A stretch of 24,877 nucleotides of DNA from Methanobacteriota archaeon (GCA_018662715.1 JABJFP010000016.1:1-24877); one strand, 5' to 3'; positions 1 through 8,070 are shown, counted from the stretch's first letter. Made by a program: numbers and translations. Notes: a model not told the origin generated them from the letters alone.

Positions 1-1788
1 ACGTCCCTTGTCAGTGTTGATGAAGATGTCTTTGTTTTCCTTGTCGTGTCGGATGGATACTTCAGATGGGATAACACCGCGACGTCGAGCAGATTTGAAG
101 TGCATTACCAATTTCTGTCCTTTCTTGTGGATTCCGTAAATATCACCGTTAACGTGAATTCGGTCACCGTCAGTCCAGTCGTCTGGTTGGTACACTTCTA
201 ACTCGTCAAGGCGCTCTCGGATTTCGACTTCGTCGATGTTCTCTGAAATATCAATCATTTGAGCAGCGTTCTTTACCAGTCCGCAGTTTTGACCTTCAGG
301 AGTCTCGTTGGGGCACAGGCGTCCCCATTGTGTGGGGTGGAGGTCACGAGCTTCAAAGTGAGGCTGACTTCGGACAAGAGGTGATGTAACACGGCGCATG
401 TGTGAAAGTGCGGCAAGATAGGTGGTTCGGTCAAGGAGTTGGCTAACACCAGAGCGTCCGCCGACCCAGTTACCTGTTGCGAGAGCGTGCATGATTTTCG
501 AGGTCAACACGTCAGGGCGCAAACACGAGGTAATTTTGAGTTCACGCTTTCGGTTGTGATGTCGCTCAAGTTGGTACTTGAGGTCACGGGAAAGTTGTCC
601 TGCGGAAACTCGGAAGAGGTCTTCAATGAGGTCCCCAGCAAGGCGGACACGCTTGTTAGCGTAGTGGTCCTTGTCGTTAGGGTCTCGTCCTTCAATGGCC
701 ATTTCCAAAACTTGACGGACAATTCGGCCCAAGTAAATAGCCTTCTTGTCACGGTCTTCTTGGTTGTCTCCCAAGTGAGGAAGAAGTTCACGGTCTAGAA
801 GTTGGTTGACTCGTGCTTCACGGTATTCTTTTTGTTGTCCGGCAGCGAATTTCTTTTGGAGCCATTCGTGGCTTTCTTCCTTGGTTTCGACTCCGTACTC
901 TTCGTTGTCTTTGACTTCGTTGATGTTTGCGACGATAAACTTGAACGAATCGGTGTTTCCTGCAATTGCTTGGAAGATTTGTTGGTCGTTTTCAACGCCA
1001 AGAGCACGCATGAGGAGGACAACTGGAATTGCAGTTGTTCCTGCGGTACTAATCTTGACCATGAGCATTCCATCACGGCGCTTTTCTACGGTAAGCGGTT
1101 TACGCATACCGTCTTTTTGCGAGAAAATCTTAGCAACTTCTGTTTGCTTTGCGTATCGCTTGTTGATTTCAACAGTAACACGGTTTGGTGCAAGGTCTTC
1201 CATTGAGATGAGGACACGCTCGGTTCCGTTGATGATGAAGTAGCCACCTGGGTCTAGAGGGTCTTCGCCTTTCTTGCGAAGGAGATCATGCCAGTTTGCC
1301 TTGTCTTCGTCTGAGGTAGTGGGTGCGAGGACGCGGTCTCCAGCGATGTGCTTGGGGTGAAGGTTACATCGTTCGGAACGAACCATAATCGGCATGGAAC
1401 CAACTTGAACGCCCTTCTCAGTAGGTGATGGGACGCCGTTTCGCTTGATGGTGAAATCCATCGAAACAGGGGACATGTAGGTGAGCTTTCGAAGTCGGCA
1501 TTGCATTGGCGTGGAATCGTTAAGGGCTCCATTTGCTTCTTTTACCATCGGCTTGCCGAGTTTAACATTCTTGATTCGGATGACAATGTCTTGATCAGCG
1601 ACGTCAAGTTTGATGTATCCGCCTTCATCGTCATCGAAATCTTCGTCTGTTCCAACACGAATGGTGCGAATGATTTTCTCCATGCGGGAGAGGGAATTTT
1701 CTGTGGCTGGGATACAGTCGTCGTATGATGCGAGTTGGTGGTTGACCAAGCTGCGTTCTCTGAAAAATGATTGAATGATTTCTTGCAT
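1..1788 (-). CDS. rpoB: DNA-directed RNA polymerase subunit B (Rpo2), 5' part, runs off the window
   Basis: This is the second-largest catalytic subunit of archaeal RNA polymerase. The frame is open for 596 codons from the ATG at 1788 to the left edge with no stop, so the 3' part is missing. Residues 491-505 read LCPNETPEGQNCGLV, the family's strongly conserved block just after the RDLHPTQWGR segment, and the N-terminal half (VRSERCNL, GGYFIINGTERV) also fits the family. A strong Shine-Dalgarno (GGAGAGG) lies 5 nt before the start and directly after the rpoH stop, so the two genes are co-transcribed in the usual archaeal H-B order. Some euryarchaea split this subunit into B'' and B'; this frame continues about 95 residues past the conserved block, but the window ends too early to decide. 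Several long frames on the opposite strand are shadows of this gene. Confidence 0.97.
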   Translation of the reverse strand, partial: MQEIIQSFFRERSLVNHQLASYDDCIPATENSLSRMEKIIRTIRVGTDEDFDDDEGGYIKLDVADQDIVIRIKNVKLGKPMVKEANGALNDSTPMQCRLRKLTYMSPVSMDFTIKRNGVPSPTEKGVQVGSMPIMVRSERCNLHPKHIAGDRVLAPTTSDEDKANWHDLLRKKGEDPLDPGGYFIINGTERVLISMEDLAPNRVTVEINKRYAKQTEVAKIFSQKDGMRKPLTVEKRRDGMLMVKISTAGTTAIPVVLLMRALGVENDQQIFQAIAGNTDSFKFIVANINEVKDNEEYGVETKEESHEWLQKKFAAGQQKEYREARVNQLLDRELLPHLGDNQEDRDKKAIYLGRIVRQVLEMAIEGRDPNDKDHYANKRVRLAGDLIEDLFRVSAGQLSRDLKYQLERHHNRKRELKITSCLRPDVLTSKIMHALATGNWVGGRSGVSQLLDRTTYLAALSHMRRVTSPLVRSQPHFEARDLHPTQWGRLCPNETPEGQNCGLVKNAAQMIDISENIDEVEIRERLDELEVYQPDDWTDGDRIHVNGDIYGIHKKGQKLVMHFKSARRRGVIPSEVSIRHDKENKDIFINTDKGR

Positions 1789-1800
1789 GTTATCCTCTCC

Positions 1801-2451
1801 TCAGTTCCCCTCTACAATCAGCCGGTAGGCGGTTGTGCGTCCAGCCGAAGGGGATTGGCGGACGACTTTCAACACTCGGTCAGCAATCCAGCCAGCAGCC
1901 AATGGCTTGTGGTCGGGGTTAGCCGCAAGCCGGGCCATGTCTTCTGCTTCTGCGAGTTCTTTGATGACCTGGACGACCGGGTCGGTGATCAGGATCTTGG
2001 GGAGCAATTCCTTGGCGAGACGGTCTTCGCCGGTCTCAGCGTCGGGTTGTACCATGTTCCATGGAGCGAGTTCGGACAACTCGATGGCGAGTTGGTCCTC
2101 GTCGGAGATGTTCGGTTCTCCGATGAGTTCTTGATGTGGTACGAGAATGTGATTGAGTGCGTTGAAGCGGGATGTAATCTCTGGTCGGTCAAAGTCATCA
2201 ATTGCCTTTGAGCGGATGGTGATCTTCTTGCTCTTCTTTGCAGCACGTCGGCGGGAGCCTTGTTCTGCGATGATGTTCATTGTGGTGACGAATTCTTCTG
2301 CATCTTTGGAAATACCGAGGACCGATGCTACTTCATCGTGACCCAGGTTCTTGATATCCGTCATGTTTCGGTCTGTTGCGAGTTTGTGAGCGTAGTCCTC
2401 AGAAACTCCCAGTTCCATTAAGCGTTTTTTAGTTGCACTTTTTACTACCAT
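1801..2451 (-). CDS. rpoH: RNA polymerase subunit H (Rpo5) with long N-terminal extension
   Basis: Rpo5 is the small archaeal/eukaryotic RNA polymerase subunit that sits at the jaw. Residues 99-213 carry the recognisable family: LNHILVPHQELI (start of the domain), ITDPVVQV, and the C-terminal LKVVRQSPSAGRTTAYRLIV. The usual protein is roughly 75-85 residues; this one is 216. The extra part is a ~70-residue N-terminal segment with a helix-hairpin-helix-like pattern (residues 8-47, LMELGVSEDYAHKLA...), a basic linker (SRRRAAKKSKK, 66-76), and an insert of about 25 residues between DPVV and the final strand region. The gene follows tRNA-Lys by 49 nt and is followed after its TGA by the rpoB ribosome binding site. 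The upstream ribosome site for rpoH itself is weak (GGGGTGT). Confidence 0.9.
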   Translation of the reverse strand: MVVKSATKKRLMELGVSEDYAHKLATDRNMTDIKNLGHDEVASVLGISKDAEEFVTTMNIIAEQGSRRRAAKKSKKITIRSKAIDDFDRPEITSRFNALNHILVPHQELIGEPNISDEDQLAIELSELAPWNMVQPDAETGEDRLAKELLPKILITDPVVQVIKELAEAEDMARLAANPDHKPLAAGWIADRVLKVVRQSPSAGRTTAYRLIVEGN

Positions 2452-2500
2452 TCTGACACCCCGCGAACACCCTTGCTCTCAAGCCGGTAGGTTCAGCAGG

Positions 2501-2574
2501 CGGGCCTGACGGGGTTCGAACCCGCGACCATCGGATTAAAAGTCCGACGCTCTACCTGACTGAGCTACAGGCCC
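2501..2574 (-). tRNA. tRNA-Lys (anticodon UUU)
   Basis: On the minus strand a full cloverleaf can be folded: acceptor stem GGGCCTG/CAGGCCC, D-arm starting TAGCTCAGTCAGG, anticodon stem TCGGA/TCCGA closing the loop CTTTTAA (anticodon TTT, lysine), and a T-arm GCGGG-TTCGAAC-CCCGT with one G:T pair. The discriminator base is G at 2501. The bases after it on that strand are CCT, so the 3' CCA is not encoded and must be added by the CCA-adding enzyme. No intron is present. It lies upstream of rpoH-rpoB on the same strand. Confidence 0.97.
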
Positions 2575-2610
2575 AAAGTAGCAACTTGGGCTTTCCGTCC
2601 GACCTTCAAG

Positions 2611-2631
2611 GTGTTATTATACGTTTCGGGG
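2611..2631 (-). promoter_or_regulatory. Probable TATA/BRE promoter of tRNA-Lys (and perhaps rpoH-rpoB)
   Basis: Read on the minus strand this segment contains CGAAACGTATAATAA: a BRE-like CGAAAC directly before a TATA-like GTATAATAA centred near 2617. The usual archaeal spacing of about 27 nt puts the start of transcription near 2590, giving a leader of about 16 nt before the mature tRNA end at 2574. No other clear TATA box is seen before rpoH, so read-through from here is possible. Confidence 0.5.
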
Positions 2632-2773
2632 GGTGCGTGACCAACCATCTCTAGGCCGGCCAAGTCAGTACTTGCGCCAAGGGGTGATAAAAACTGCGTT
2701 TCGGCCTCGTTTGGGCCGACAACAGGTTCATTGTACGAATAGACTCTTGAAGTGCCATTGCTTGGGGACCCTT

Positions 2774-4228
2774 GTGAAAACAGGTCCGAACTTTACCGCC
2801 GAGGCCGCCGTGGAGGAAATTGAACGGCTCCAGCGACCTGCCAAAAAAGTCGTTTGGACCTCGCCGACACGCCAGATATATGAGTTCGATTTACCCGTTA
2901 CAGTTTACCCTCCCAGAGAAGATACTTCTCTTCTGGCAGAGGCGCTTCATCGCTTGGGTCTACCTAACGGAACTTCATGTCTTGAGATTGGCTGTGGTAG
3001 TGGAGCTGTGTCGATTCATGCTGCGACTTTGGGGTGGAGGGTCGTTGCCTGCGATGTCAATCCTTTTGCCGTCGCATGCACCCAACATCACGCTTCATTG
3101 TACGGCCAATCTCTAACGGTCCTAGAAGGCGGACCAGGCCCCGAACTGGATGGGAGTTCAGATCAGTGGGGTGGAGATTCCCACTACGACGTTGTGATGT
3201 GGAACCTTCCATACTTACCTCGTCCAAATCTTGGCGATGATGTCTTGGGGCCAATGGAGGAATCAGCTCTCATTGATAGCGATGATAAGGGCCTCTTTCT
3301 TCGATATGTTGAACGACTTGCAAGTGGGCGGCTCCTCAAACCGAAAGGGGTTGCTCTCGCTGTTGTTTCAAGCTTACTTGACGGCCGTCAGGCGTGCACA
3401 ATCGCATGGCGGCAGGGTATGGCGGCTCGGGTCTTAGGGGAACAAGAATTTGATGACGGTGAATCGCTCGTTCTGGTTGCAATGTGGCACCCTTATTCGG
3501 GAAAGGAGCATATTCATGAGTCCGTGGTTGAAAGCACAAATGCAATTTTATTGAGTAACTCATCTCCTGCCGGAGTCCTGTGTACTGCTGATGTTCAACG
3601 TCAGGGGCGAGGTCGTAGAGGGAGGGAGTGGGAATCTCTAGATGGTGCTTTGGCAGCCTCTTGGGTTATTGATGACGGAACTCATTCCCTTCACAAACCC
3701 GTTGACCAAGTTCATCTTGGATATTATTTGTCTGAATTATTTCATTCACACGGTCCAGAGCGTATTTGTCTCAAATGGCCCAACGACCTTTATGTTAGGG
3801 CTTCAATGTCAGCCCCTTGGAAAAAATGTGCAGGGGTGCTCTTTGAGGGCACTACAATGGGAACTGGTCAACGTACGGTTTTAGGAATCGGTGTGAATAT
3901 CGTAGGCCCATCAAATTCTCAATTTGGAGGGCTTGACGAACTTAGTCCTCTTGCTAAAGGAGACGGTCTTACCGCTCAACTCCATGCAGTTGTGGCATCT
4001 ATGTTTGAGGTTCTTGATAGGCCTAATATCCCTCTGACTCATCCCGATTTACGAGCCCTTGATAAGGCCCTAATCTTTGGTTCAGTTGCTTTAGGGCCAA
4101 TTTTCTATAGAGGGGATTGCGTTGAGGTTTCGGGCTTGGATGAACAAGGGTCCTTACGTGTCAAGACCGAGTCGGGAGCAGTTATCTTAGTGGACGACCC
4201 AGATCAATTGGAATGGTCAAACATCTAA
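2774..4228 (+). CDS. Fusion of HemK-like methyltransferase and biotin-protein ligase
   Basis: Two enzymes in one 484-residue chain. The N-terminal half is an S-adenosylmethionine methyltransferase of the HemK/Mtq2 type: VYPPREDTSLLAEAL, motif I CLEIGCGSG (69-77), and NLPYLP (144-149) at the place where the family has NPPY. The C-terminal half (from about residue 250) is a biotin-protein ligase: ESTN (253-256), the nucleotide/biotin loop RQGRGRRGREW (276-286), KWPND (334-338), and VLGIGVNIV ending near 377, followed by a short SH3-like C-terminal part. The frame extends upstream to a GTG at 2633, but those 47 residues look non-coding, so I chose the GTG at 2774, preceded by GGGGA at 6 nt. The ligase would charge the biotin carrier at 23493-23903. 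The 3' end overlaps the convergent gene by 12 nt. Confidence 0.88.
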   Translation: MKTGPNFTAEAAVEEIERLQRPAKKVVWTSPTRQIYEFDLPVTVYPPREDTSLLAEALHRLGLPNGTSCLEIGCGSGAVSIHAATLGWRVVACDVNPFAVACTQHHASLYGQSLTVLEGGPGPELDGSSDQWGGDSHYDVVMWNLPYLPRPNLGDDVLGPMEESALIDSDDKGLFLRYVERLASGRLLKPKGVALAVVSSLLDGRQACTIAWRQGMAARVLGEQEFDDGESLVLVAMWHPYSGKEHIHESVVESTNAILLSNSSPAGVLCTADVQRQGRGRRGREWESLDGALAASWVIDDGTHSLHKPVDQVHLGYYLSELFHSHGPERICLKWPNDLYVRASMSAPWKKCAGVLFEGTTMGTGQRTVLGIGVNIVGPSNSQFGGLDELSPLAKGDGLTAQLHAVVASMFEVLDRPNIPLTHPDLRALDKALIFGSVALGPIFYRGDCVEVSGLDEQGSLRVKTESGAVILVDDPDQLEWSNI

Positions 4229-4723
4229 TTCCGCATCAAGGATTTCATCCTCGTCTTCTTCCTCGGGAGTGCCGTCTCGTTGATACAGGCCATATGCTAG
4301 GATGAGGCCGCCGATTGGGAAGGGTAGCATGTCAATTTTGTATTTGCGATCGATGTCGAGGTCAAGCGTTGCTTCTACACCTTTTGTGTCGATTTCATAC
4401 GTATAATATCCACCCTCGTCAATTTCAAGGCTTCGCTTATCAGATTCCCCGGCAGTAATTGTGATGCTTTCAGCGCTGACGATGGTTCCGTCTTCGGCCT
4501 TGAGGACCAACCTCACCGTGGTAGTATTCTGGACAGTAATCTCAATCTCAAACGAATCCCCTGACCACATTGATGCCCCGTTCACATAGGGGGGGCTTTC
4601 CTCTGAATGCTCAATTGGGGTGACCCATGCAACCATGAAGAGTCCACCGAGTAATATGGTGGCTCCGGTGAGGATGAGCGCATCGCTCATCTTCATCTTT
4701 GGTGCTGCACCTCCACCGCCCAT
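4217..4723 (-). CDS. Membrane-anchored hypothetical protein with two membrane segments
   Basis: I do not recognise a named family. The 168-residue protein starts MGGGGAAPKMKM, has a membrane segment at about 14-35, a beta-rich middle region (about 45-135) that would lie outside the cell, a second membrane segment at about 138-155 (LPFPIGGLILAYGLY) and a very acidic tail. The start at 4723 is preceded by GGGGAG at 3 nt; a longer reading from 4810 would overlap the Pop5-like gene and has an unlikely Ser/Pro/Gln-rich beginning. It follows the Pop5-like gene on the same strand with a 40-nt gap and is probably co-transcribed. Its end overlaps the end of the methyltransferase-ligase gene. Confidence 0.7.
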   Translation of the reverse strand: MGGGGAAPKMKMSDALILTGATILLGGLFMVAWVTPIEHSEESPPYVNGASMWSGDSFEIEITVQNTTTVRLVLKAEDGTIVSAESITITAGESDKRSLEIDEGGYYTYEIDTKGVEATLDLDIDRKYKIDMLPFPIGGLILAYGLYQRDGTPEEEDEDEILDAELDV

Positions 4724-4763
4724 ATGCTCCCCAAGCAACGACCGACCATGAAGGTTCGGCTTC

Positions 4764-5165
4764 CTAACGCTTCCTTGCGGGCTTGGGGAGGGCCATGCGC
4801 TCCCGAACAAGCCGTATTTTACCGCTGGTAGTTATGCATTTTATTTCCATCGTGCGAATGGCGTCTTCGGTTCCTATGAGGGATCGTAATCCTTTCGTTT
4901 GTTCAAGAGGGACTTGTAAAATTGCGACTCCAACATCTTCTTCGGTGAGTTCTACAGTCTTCCTTAAATGTTCCAATGCCGCCTTGGCAACATCATCTTC
5001 ACTGGGATGGAACTCCATCAGTTTTATTGGTCGCTCAGATTCAAATGTAGAAGTTATTGATGAGATGAGTCCGTTTAACGATGACCGAGTTTGATATCGG
5101 CTGCTGACCAAAATGCCAATCCATCGACGCTTACCTCTTAGCGCCTTGCTCAATCGTTTGGCCAT
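4764..5165 (-). CDS. rnp2: Pop5-like RNase P protein subunit (Rnp2)
   Basis: Pop5 is a protein cofactor of archaeal RNase P, which removes 5' leaders from pre-tRNA. The N-terminus LRGKRRWIGILV matches the family's 'LR.KRRYI' opening strand, and the C-terminal half has the expected layout: a strand (GVAILQVP), a helix (TKGLRSLIG) and a final strand with SGKIRLVRERM in place of the common 'SGTI..L..K.L'. Length (133 residues) fits. I chose the ATG at 5165 (MAKRLSKAL); a second ATG 15 nt upstream gives five extra residues. The identification rests on these motifs and fold order, not on a strong single signature, so an alternative small RNA-binding protein is possible. The divergent membrane-protein gene begins 53 nt away. 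Confidence 0.68.
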   Translation of the reverse strand: MAKRLSKALRGKRRWIGILVSSRYQTRSSLNGLISSITSTFESERPIKLMEFHPSEDDVAKAALEHLRKTVELTEEDVGVAILQVPLEQTKGLRSLIGTEDAIRTMEIKCITTSGKIRLVRERMALPKPARKR

Positions 5166-5218
5166 GGCAGTTCCAAACATTCATGCTTCATGACCTTTGA
5201 GTCAAATCCTACCATAGT

Positions 5219-6664
5219 ATGAAAAAAGGTCAACCTCCACCATCCAATGTGGACGAAGGCGAAGGAGTACCCCCTCCTTCTGTACAGGAAGAAGGTGAGG
5301 CCACTTCAACAAAACTCAGCGAGTTGGAGGGGAATGATCCGTCATTACGTGCTCTTCTAAAGGTGCTTTTAGACGTAAAAACACTACCTCATGTCGTTCT
5401 TATTTTCATCCTTTCAACCCTCTTCTACGTTATGTCAACAAGGGGCGCAGAAGGCCTCAGTGCGTTGGGTTTCTTGTCACTGACCGGAGGTTATCTTGTT
5501 CTTGGCCTGTTGTCAAAATACGAGCGAATTGACCGAATGACTCGCCTTCCTGAACAAAGTGAATCCCTTGATGTGGGTCGGATAAAGCGTTTCTTCTTCT
5601 CGTTCAGAATTTGTTTGTTGCCCTTGGCGTTTTCCTTGGGTTGGTTATTGATGCTTCTTGCAGTGTTGGGTGGCGACGGTATCGGTGACAGCATACTCGA
5701 ATCACTTCCGTTTGTGATGGGTAGTCTGTTTGTATTCTGGGCCGTTATGCAAGGTAGGAGCTTTGGGCACTGGTTATCTTCTGTTGCCGCTCTACGATTG
5801 CCAGATGATGGCCCTAGAGAGGGCGGAATGAATCTCGTGGTAGGCGTTCATCTTCTGTTACTCACCTTCCTTTCAGTGCTGATCTTAAGTGGTGTTGAAT
5901 TCCTCCAAGGGGACGGCAATGGATTGGTCCAAGATACCATCGAGAACGGGCTGTTTTTCCTCGGCTTTGGCGGATTGTTTGTTGGCTCAACATTTCTTAC
6001 TTGGAACCTGAGGACTTTAGCATCCCGTCACCGTTCACTTCATCGTTTTTCATCTCGCTGGTTCTTGCTGACTCAAGCCTTAATCACATGGCATTTCTTG
6101 ACTGTCTGGCGTCATACTGCAATGTCTTCTGGAGGACCAATCATGCTAATCGAGGAATTGGTATTGATGGTTTCAACCGTTTTCATGGCAATCTGGGGGC
6201 TTACTTCACGGTCTTACAAATCAAAATTCCGTCTGGTTGATGAACACAATGCACTCCCAATCGGCCTCGCCTTTGGGTATGCTTATGCGGGCAGCGTCGC
6301 CATGCTAACCAATGTACTCGACGATATTCGTTACGTCATGATCAGCGGCCACGTTGTCGTTATTCTTACCTTCATATGGATGCAACGAAAGGTTTTGCGG
6401 AGCGTTTTGGCGGACCATGACTCTACGGTGGGAATTCTACGTACTGTTCGTGAAGTAACAATTAGCGGGGACTCTGATGGGGGGCATGACGAAGAACATC
6501 AGGTAGTAGATACGGGGTCAGGGGACGCAGTCGGTGAAGGGGAACCTTCGGAGGATGCAACCGGTATTGCTGTTGATGAGGAATGGGCCAAGAACAACGC
6601 AAAGGACATCGGGGGCGATGTTTCATGGAATTCAGAAGACATCATCGAGTTGATGGATGATTAG
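5219..6664 (+). CDS. Polytopic membrane protein of unknown function
   Basis: No family recognised. The 481-residue protein has a Pro/Glu-rich soluble N-terminus (1-50), about ten hydrophobic segments (near 57-73, 79-99, 129-150, 160-177, 205-226, 243-261, 279-297, 308-328, 346-365 and 374-389), and a strongly acidic soluble tail (from about 412) ending in EDIIELMDD. There is no clear Shine-Dalgarno before the ATG at 5219, so the transcript may be leaderless. The stop codon overlaps the stop of the convergent FtsZ-like gene by a few bases. No transporter or enzyme motif was seen. Confidence 0.8.
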   Translation: MKKGQPPPSNVDEGEGVPPPSVQEEGEATSTKLSELEGNDPSLRALLKVLLDVKTLPHVVLIFILSTLFYVMSTRGAEGLSALGFLSLTGGYLVLGLLSKYERIDRMTRLPEQSESLDVGRIKRFFFSFRICLLPLAFSLGWLLMLLAVLGGDGIGDSILESLPFVMGSLFVFWAVMQGRSFGHWLSSVAALRLPDDGPREGGMNLVVGVHLLLLTFLSVLILSGVEFLQGDGNGLVQDTIENGLFFLGFGGLFVGSTFLTWNLRTLASRHRSLHRFSSRWFLLTQALITWHFLTVWRHTAMSSGGPIMLIEELVLMVSTVFMAIWGLTSRSYKSKFRLVDEHNALPIGLAFGYAYAGSVAMLTNVLDDIRYVMISGHVVVILTFIWMQRKVLRSVLADHDSTVGILRTVREVTISGDSDGGHDEEHQVVDTGSGDAVGEGEPSEDATGIAVDEEWAKNNAKDIGGDVSWNSEDIIELMDD

Positions 6665-7596
6665 GCCGGTTTAATTCCAGACAGCAAGGTCACCACGCGA
6701 ATGGTATCGATTAGATCTTCACTCACTCGTGCTCCAAGAATAACCTGGGCGTCGTCGTCAAGGGCGGACGTGAACAACTCTGCTACTGCATCAACTTGGC
6801 CAATGGTCATCCCAAGGCCGCCTTCAACTTGAATCAAACATCCTTTCGCTCCTCCAACATCAAGTTCTGCTAAAGGCGCTTTAAGCGCAGATTCCAATAT
6901 TCCTCTCGGGTCGTCAGGCCGACCAATTCCAACCAACATTGTGGCCATTCCTTCCTGGTCAACAATCGCCCTGAGGTCCATCAAATCCAAGTTGATAAGT
7001 CCCATTCGCATCAGCGTTCGAACGAGACCGTCTACTAAATCTTCAATCCATTCAGCACCCATTTGCCAACTTTGCCCCTTCTCTCGTGCTTGGCGAGCAA
7101 GGCGCTCAAGTGACAACCGGACGGTGACATGAGCGATTCGCTCCAGGCGTTGGAAACCATCTTCTGCGAGTTCTAAACGGGTTGCTTGTGCTTCGAATGG
7201 AAGGCCAGCCACTGCGAGTACAATGGCTCCAGACTGTCGTGCTTGGCGCGCAAATTCATGGGCAGCTCCAGTGCCTACGCCGCCGCCAAGGCCGGTGAGC
7301 AGAATCACCAGTTCAGTGTCTTTGAGGAGTTGTTGAGTCAATTTGTTCAGTCCTCTCATCCGTTGTTCTGCCAGTGGGGGGAGGGCAGCACAACCCATGT
7401 CGTCAAGAGCGTGCCCCAAGCGGAGAACATGAATGGTATCGCCGGTCTTGAAACTGCTGTCGTCGGCATCAATGAGGGCCAGATGGGCTCCCATCCCACA
7501 TCGCTCGTAGGCTTGGTGTGCCCATGAACAACCAATCCCCCCGACTCCAGCAATCAAGATGTTGGAGGGGTCCATGCTCGGCAATGGCCGAAGCAT
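6661..7596 (-). CDS. FtsZ-family (tubulin-like) GTPase, divergent
   Basis: A tubulin/FtsZ superfamily GTPase that would polymerise in the cytoplasm. Seen in the 311 residues: the N-terminal nucleotide-binding turn (IAGVGGIGCSWAH, 15-27), the tubulin signature as LGGGVGTGAA (103-112, Val where FtsZ has Thr), the T7 catalytic loop INLDLMD (201-207) keeping the Asn and both Asp positions, and the C-terminal FtsZ domain (MATMLVGIG, LAELDVGGAKG, DDDAQVILGARV). It ends soon after that domain, so it lacks the long linker and C-terminal tail by which FtsZ usually binds partners. AAGGAG abuts the ATG at 7596; the ATG at 7575 is an alternative start. It lies 33 nt after a TPR gene on the same strand. 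Whether it is the main division FtsZ or an extra paralogue cannot be told here. Confidence 0.87.
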   Translation of the reverse strand: MLRPLPSMDPSNILIAGVGGIGCSWAHQAYERCGMGAHLALIDADDSSFKTGDTIHVLRLGHALDDMGCAALPPLAEQRMRGLNKLTQQLLKDTELVILLTGLGGGVGTGAAHEFARQARQSGAIVLAVAGLPFEAQATRLELAEDGFQRLERIAHVTVRLSLERLARQAREKGQSWQMGAEWIEDLVDGLVRTLMRMGLINLDLMDLRAIVDQEGMATMLVGIGRPDDPRGILESALKAPLAELDVGGAKGCLIQVEGGLGMTIGQVDAVAELFTSALDDDAQVILGARVSEDLIDTIRVVTLLSGIKPA

Positions 7597-7629
7597 CTCC
7601 TTGAACTTTGGTGTGCTTGGCGTTGGACT

Positions 7630-7929
7630 TTAATCTACGTAGCGGAGGTAGCGGCGCCTTGCATCCCTCGCCCAAGCATTGTCTGGCTCAAGGGCGAGCA
7701 CTCGGTCATAATACGTGATGGCATTTTCAAATTCAGAGAGGTATCTGCCGTAAAGGTGGCCAAGATTAGAGAGGACTGGAATACATTCCTCATCTCCTTT
7801 GAGCATCCCAAGAAGAATTTTTTCAGCAGCTCCAAGTGCCCCCTTAATCATCAACTCTTCAGCCTCATCCAGCATCTCGAGTTGCTTGTCAGAGAGATTG
7901 TAGGTGTTGTCGAATGTGTGATTTCCCAT
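7630..7929 (-). CDS. Small TPR-repeat protein
   Basis: A short soluble protein (99 residues from the ATG at 7929) made of helical tetratricopeptide-type repeats, which mediate protein contacts. The clearest repeat is ISNLGHLYGRYL-like followed by a canonical YDRVLALEPDNAWARDARR near the C-terminus. The alternative ATG at 7938 adds three residues; GGAGG lies 2 nt before it and 11 nt before the ATG at 7929, so the start is uncertain. It precedes the FtsZ-like gene by 33 nt and is likely co-transcribed, which suggests a structural or scaffolding partner, but this is inference. A short out-of-frame reading frame with a stronger ribosome site overlaps its start. Confidence 0.8.
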   Translation of the reverse strand: MGNHTFDNTYNLSDKQLEMLDEAEELMIKGALGAAEKILLGMLKGDEECIPVLSNLGHLYGRYLSEFENAITYYDRVLALEPDNAWARDARRRYLRYVD

Positions 7930-7963
7930 GGGTCTCATCCCCTCCGAACGAGCCGTACTCCAT
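7889..7963 (-). CDS. Possible 24-residue leader peptide (uORF) overlapping the TPR gene
   Basis: An ATG at 7963 sits 4 nt after GGAGGAGG, the strongest ribosome binding site in this neighbourhood. The frame (MEYGSFGGDETHGK...) ends at a TGA at 7891-7889, inside and out of frame with the TPR gene. It could be a translated leader that couples to the TPR start, or a relic of a longer N-terminus shifted by one base. No similarity to a known peptide is seen. Confidence 0.25.
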   Translation of the reverse strand: MEYGSFGGDETHGKSHIRQHLQSL

Positions 7964-8070
7964 CAAACCTCCTCCGGGCCAAACCTGCGAAAATAAGCAA
8001 AGGGGGCCTGTTGTTCATTTTTTGTCACCAAACGCTACACTGCGCCGCAATTTTTGTGGCGTTTTGCTGA

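Noticed and set aside
439..1243. Long plus-strand open frames opposite rpoB
   Set aside because: They are antisense to a clearly conserved rpoB frame, have odd composition and no ribosome binding site.
2633..2773. 47-codon upstream extension of the methyltransferase-ligase
   Set aside because: It starts with GTG, has no ribosome site, overlaps the tRNA promoter region and its composition is unlike a protein domain.
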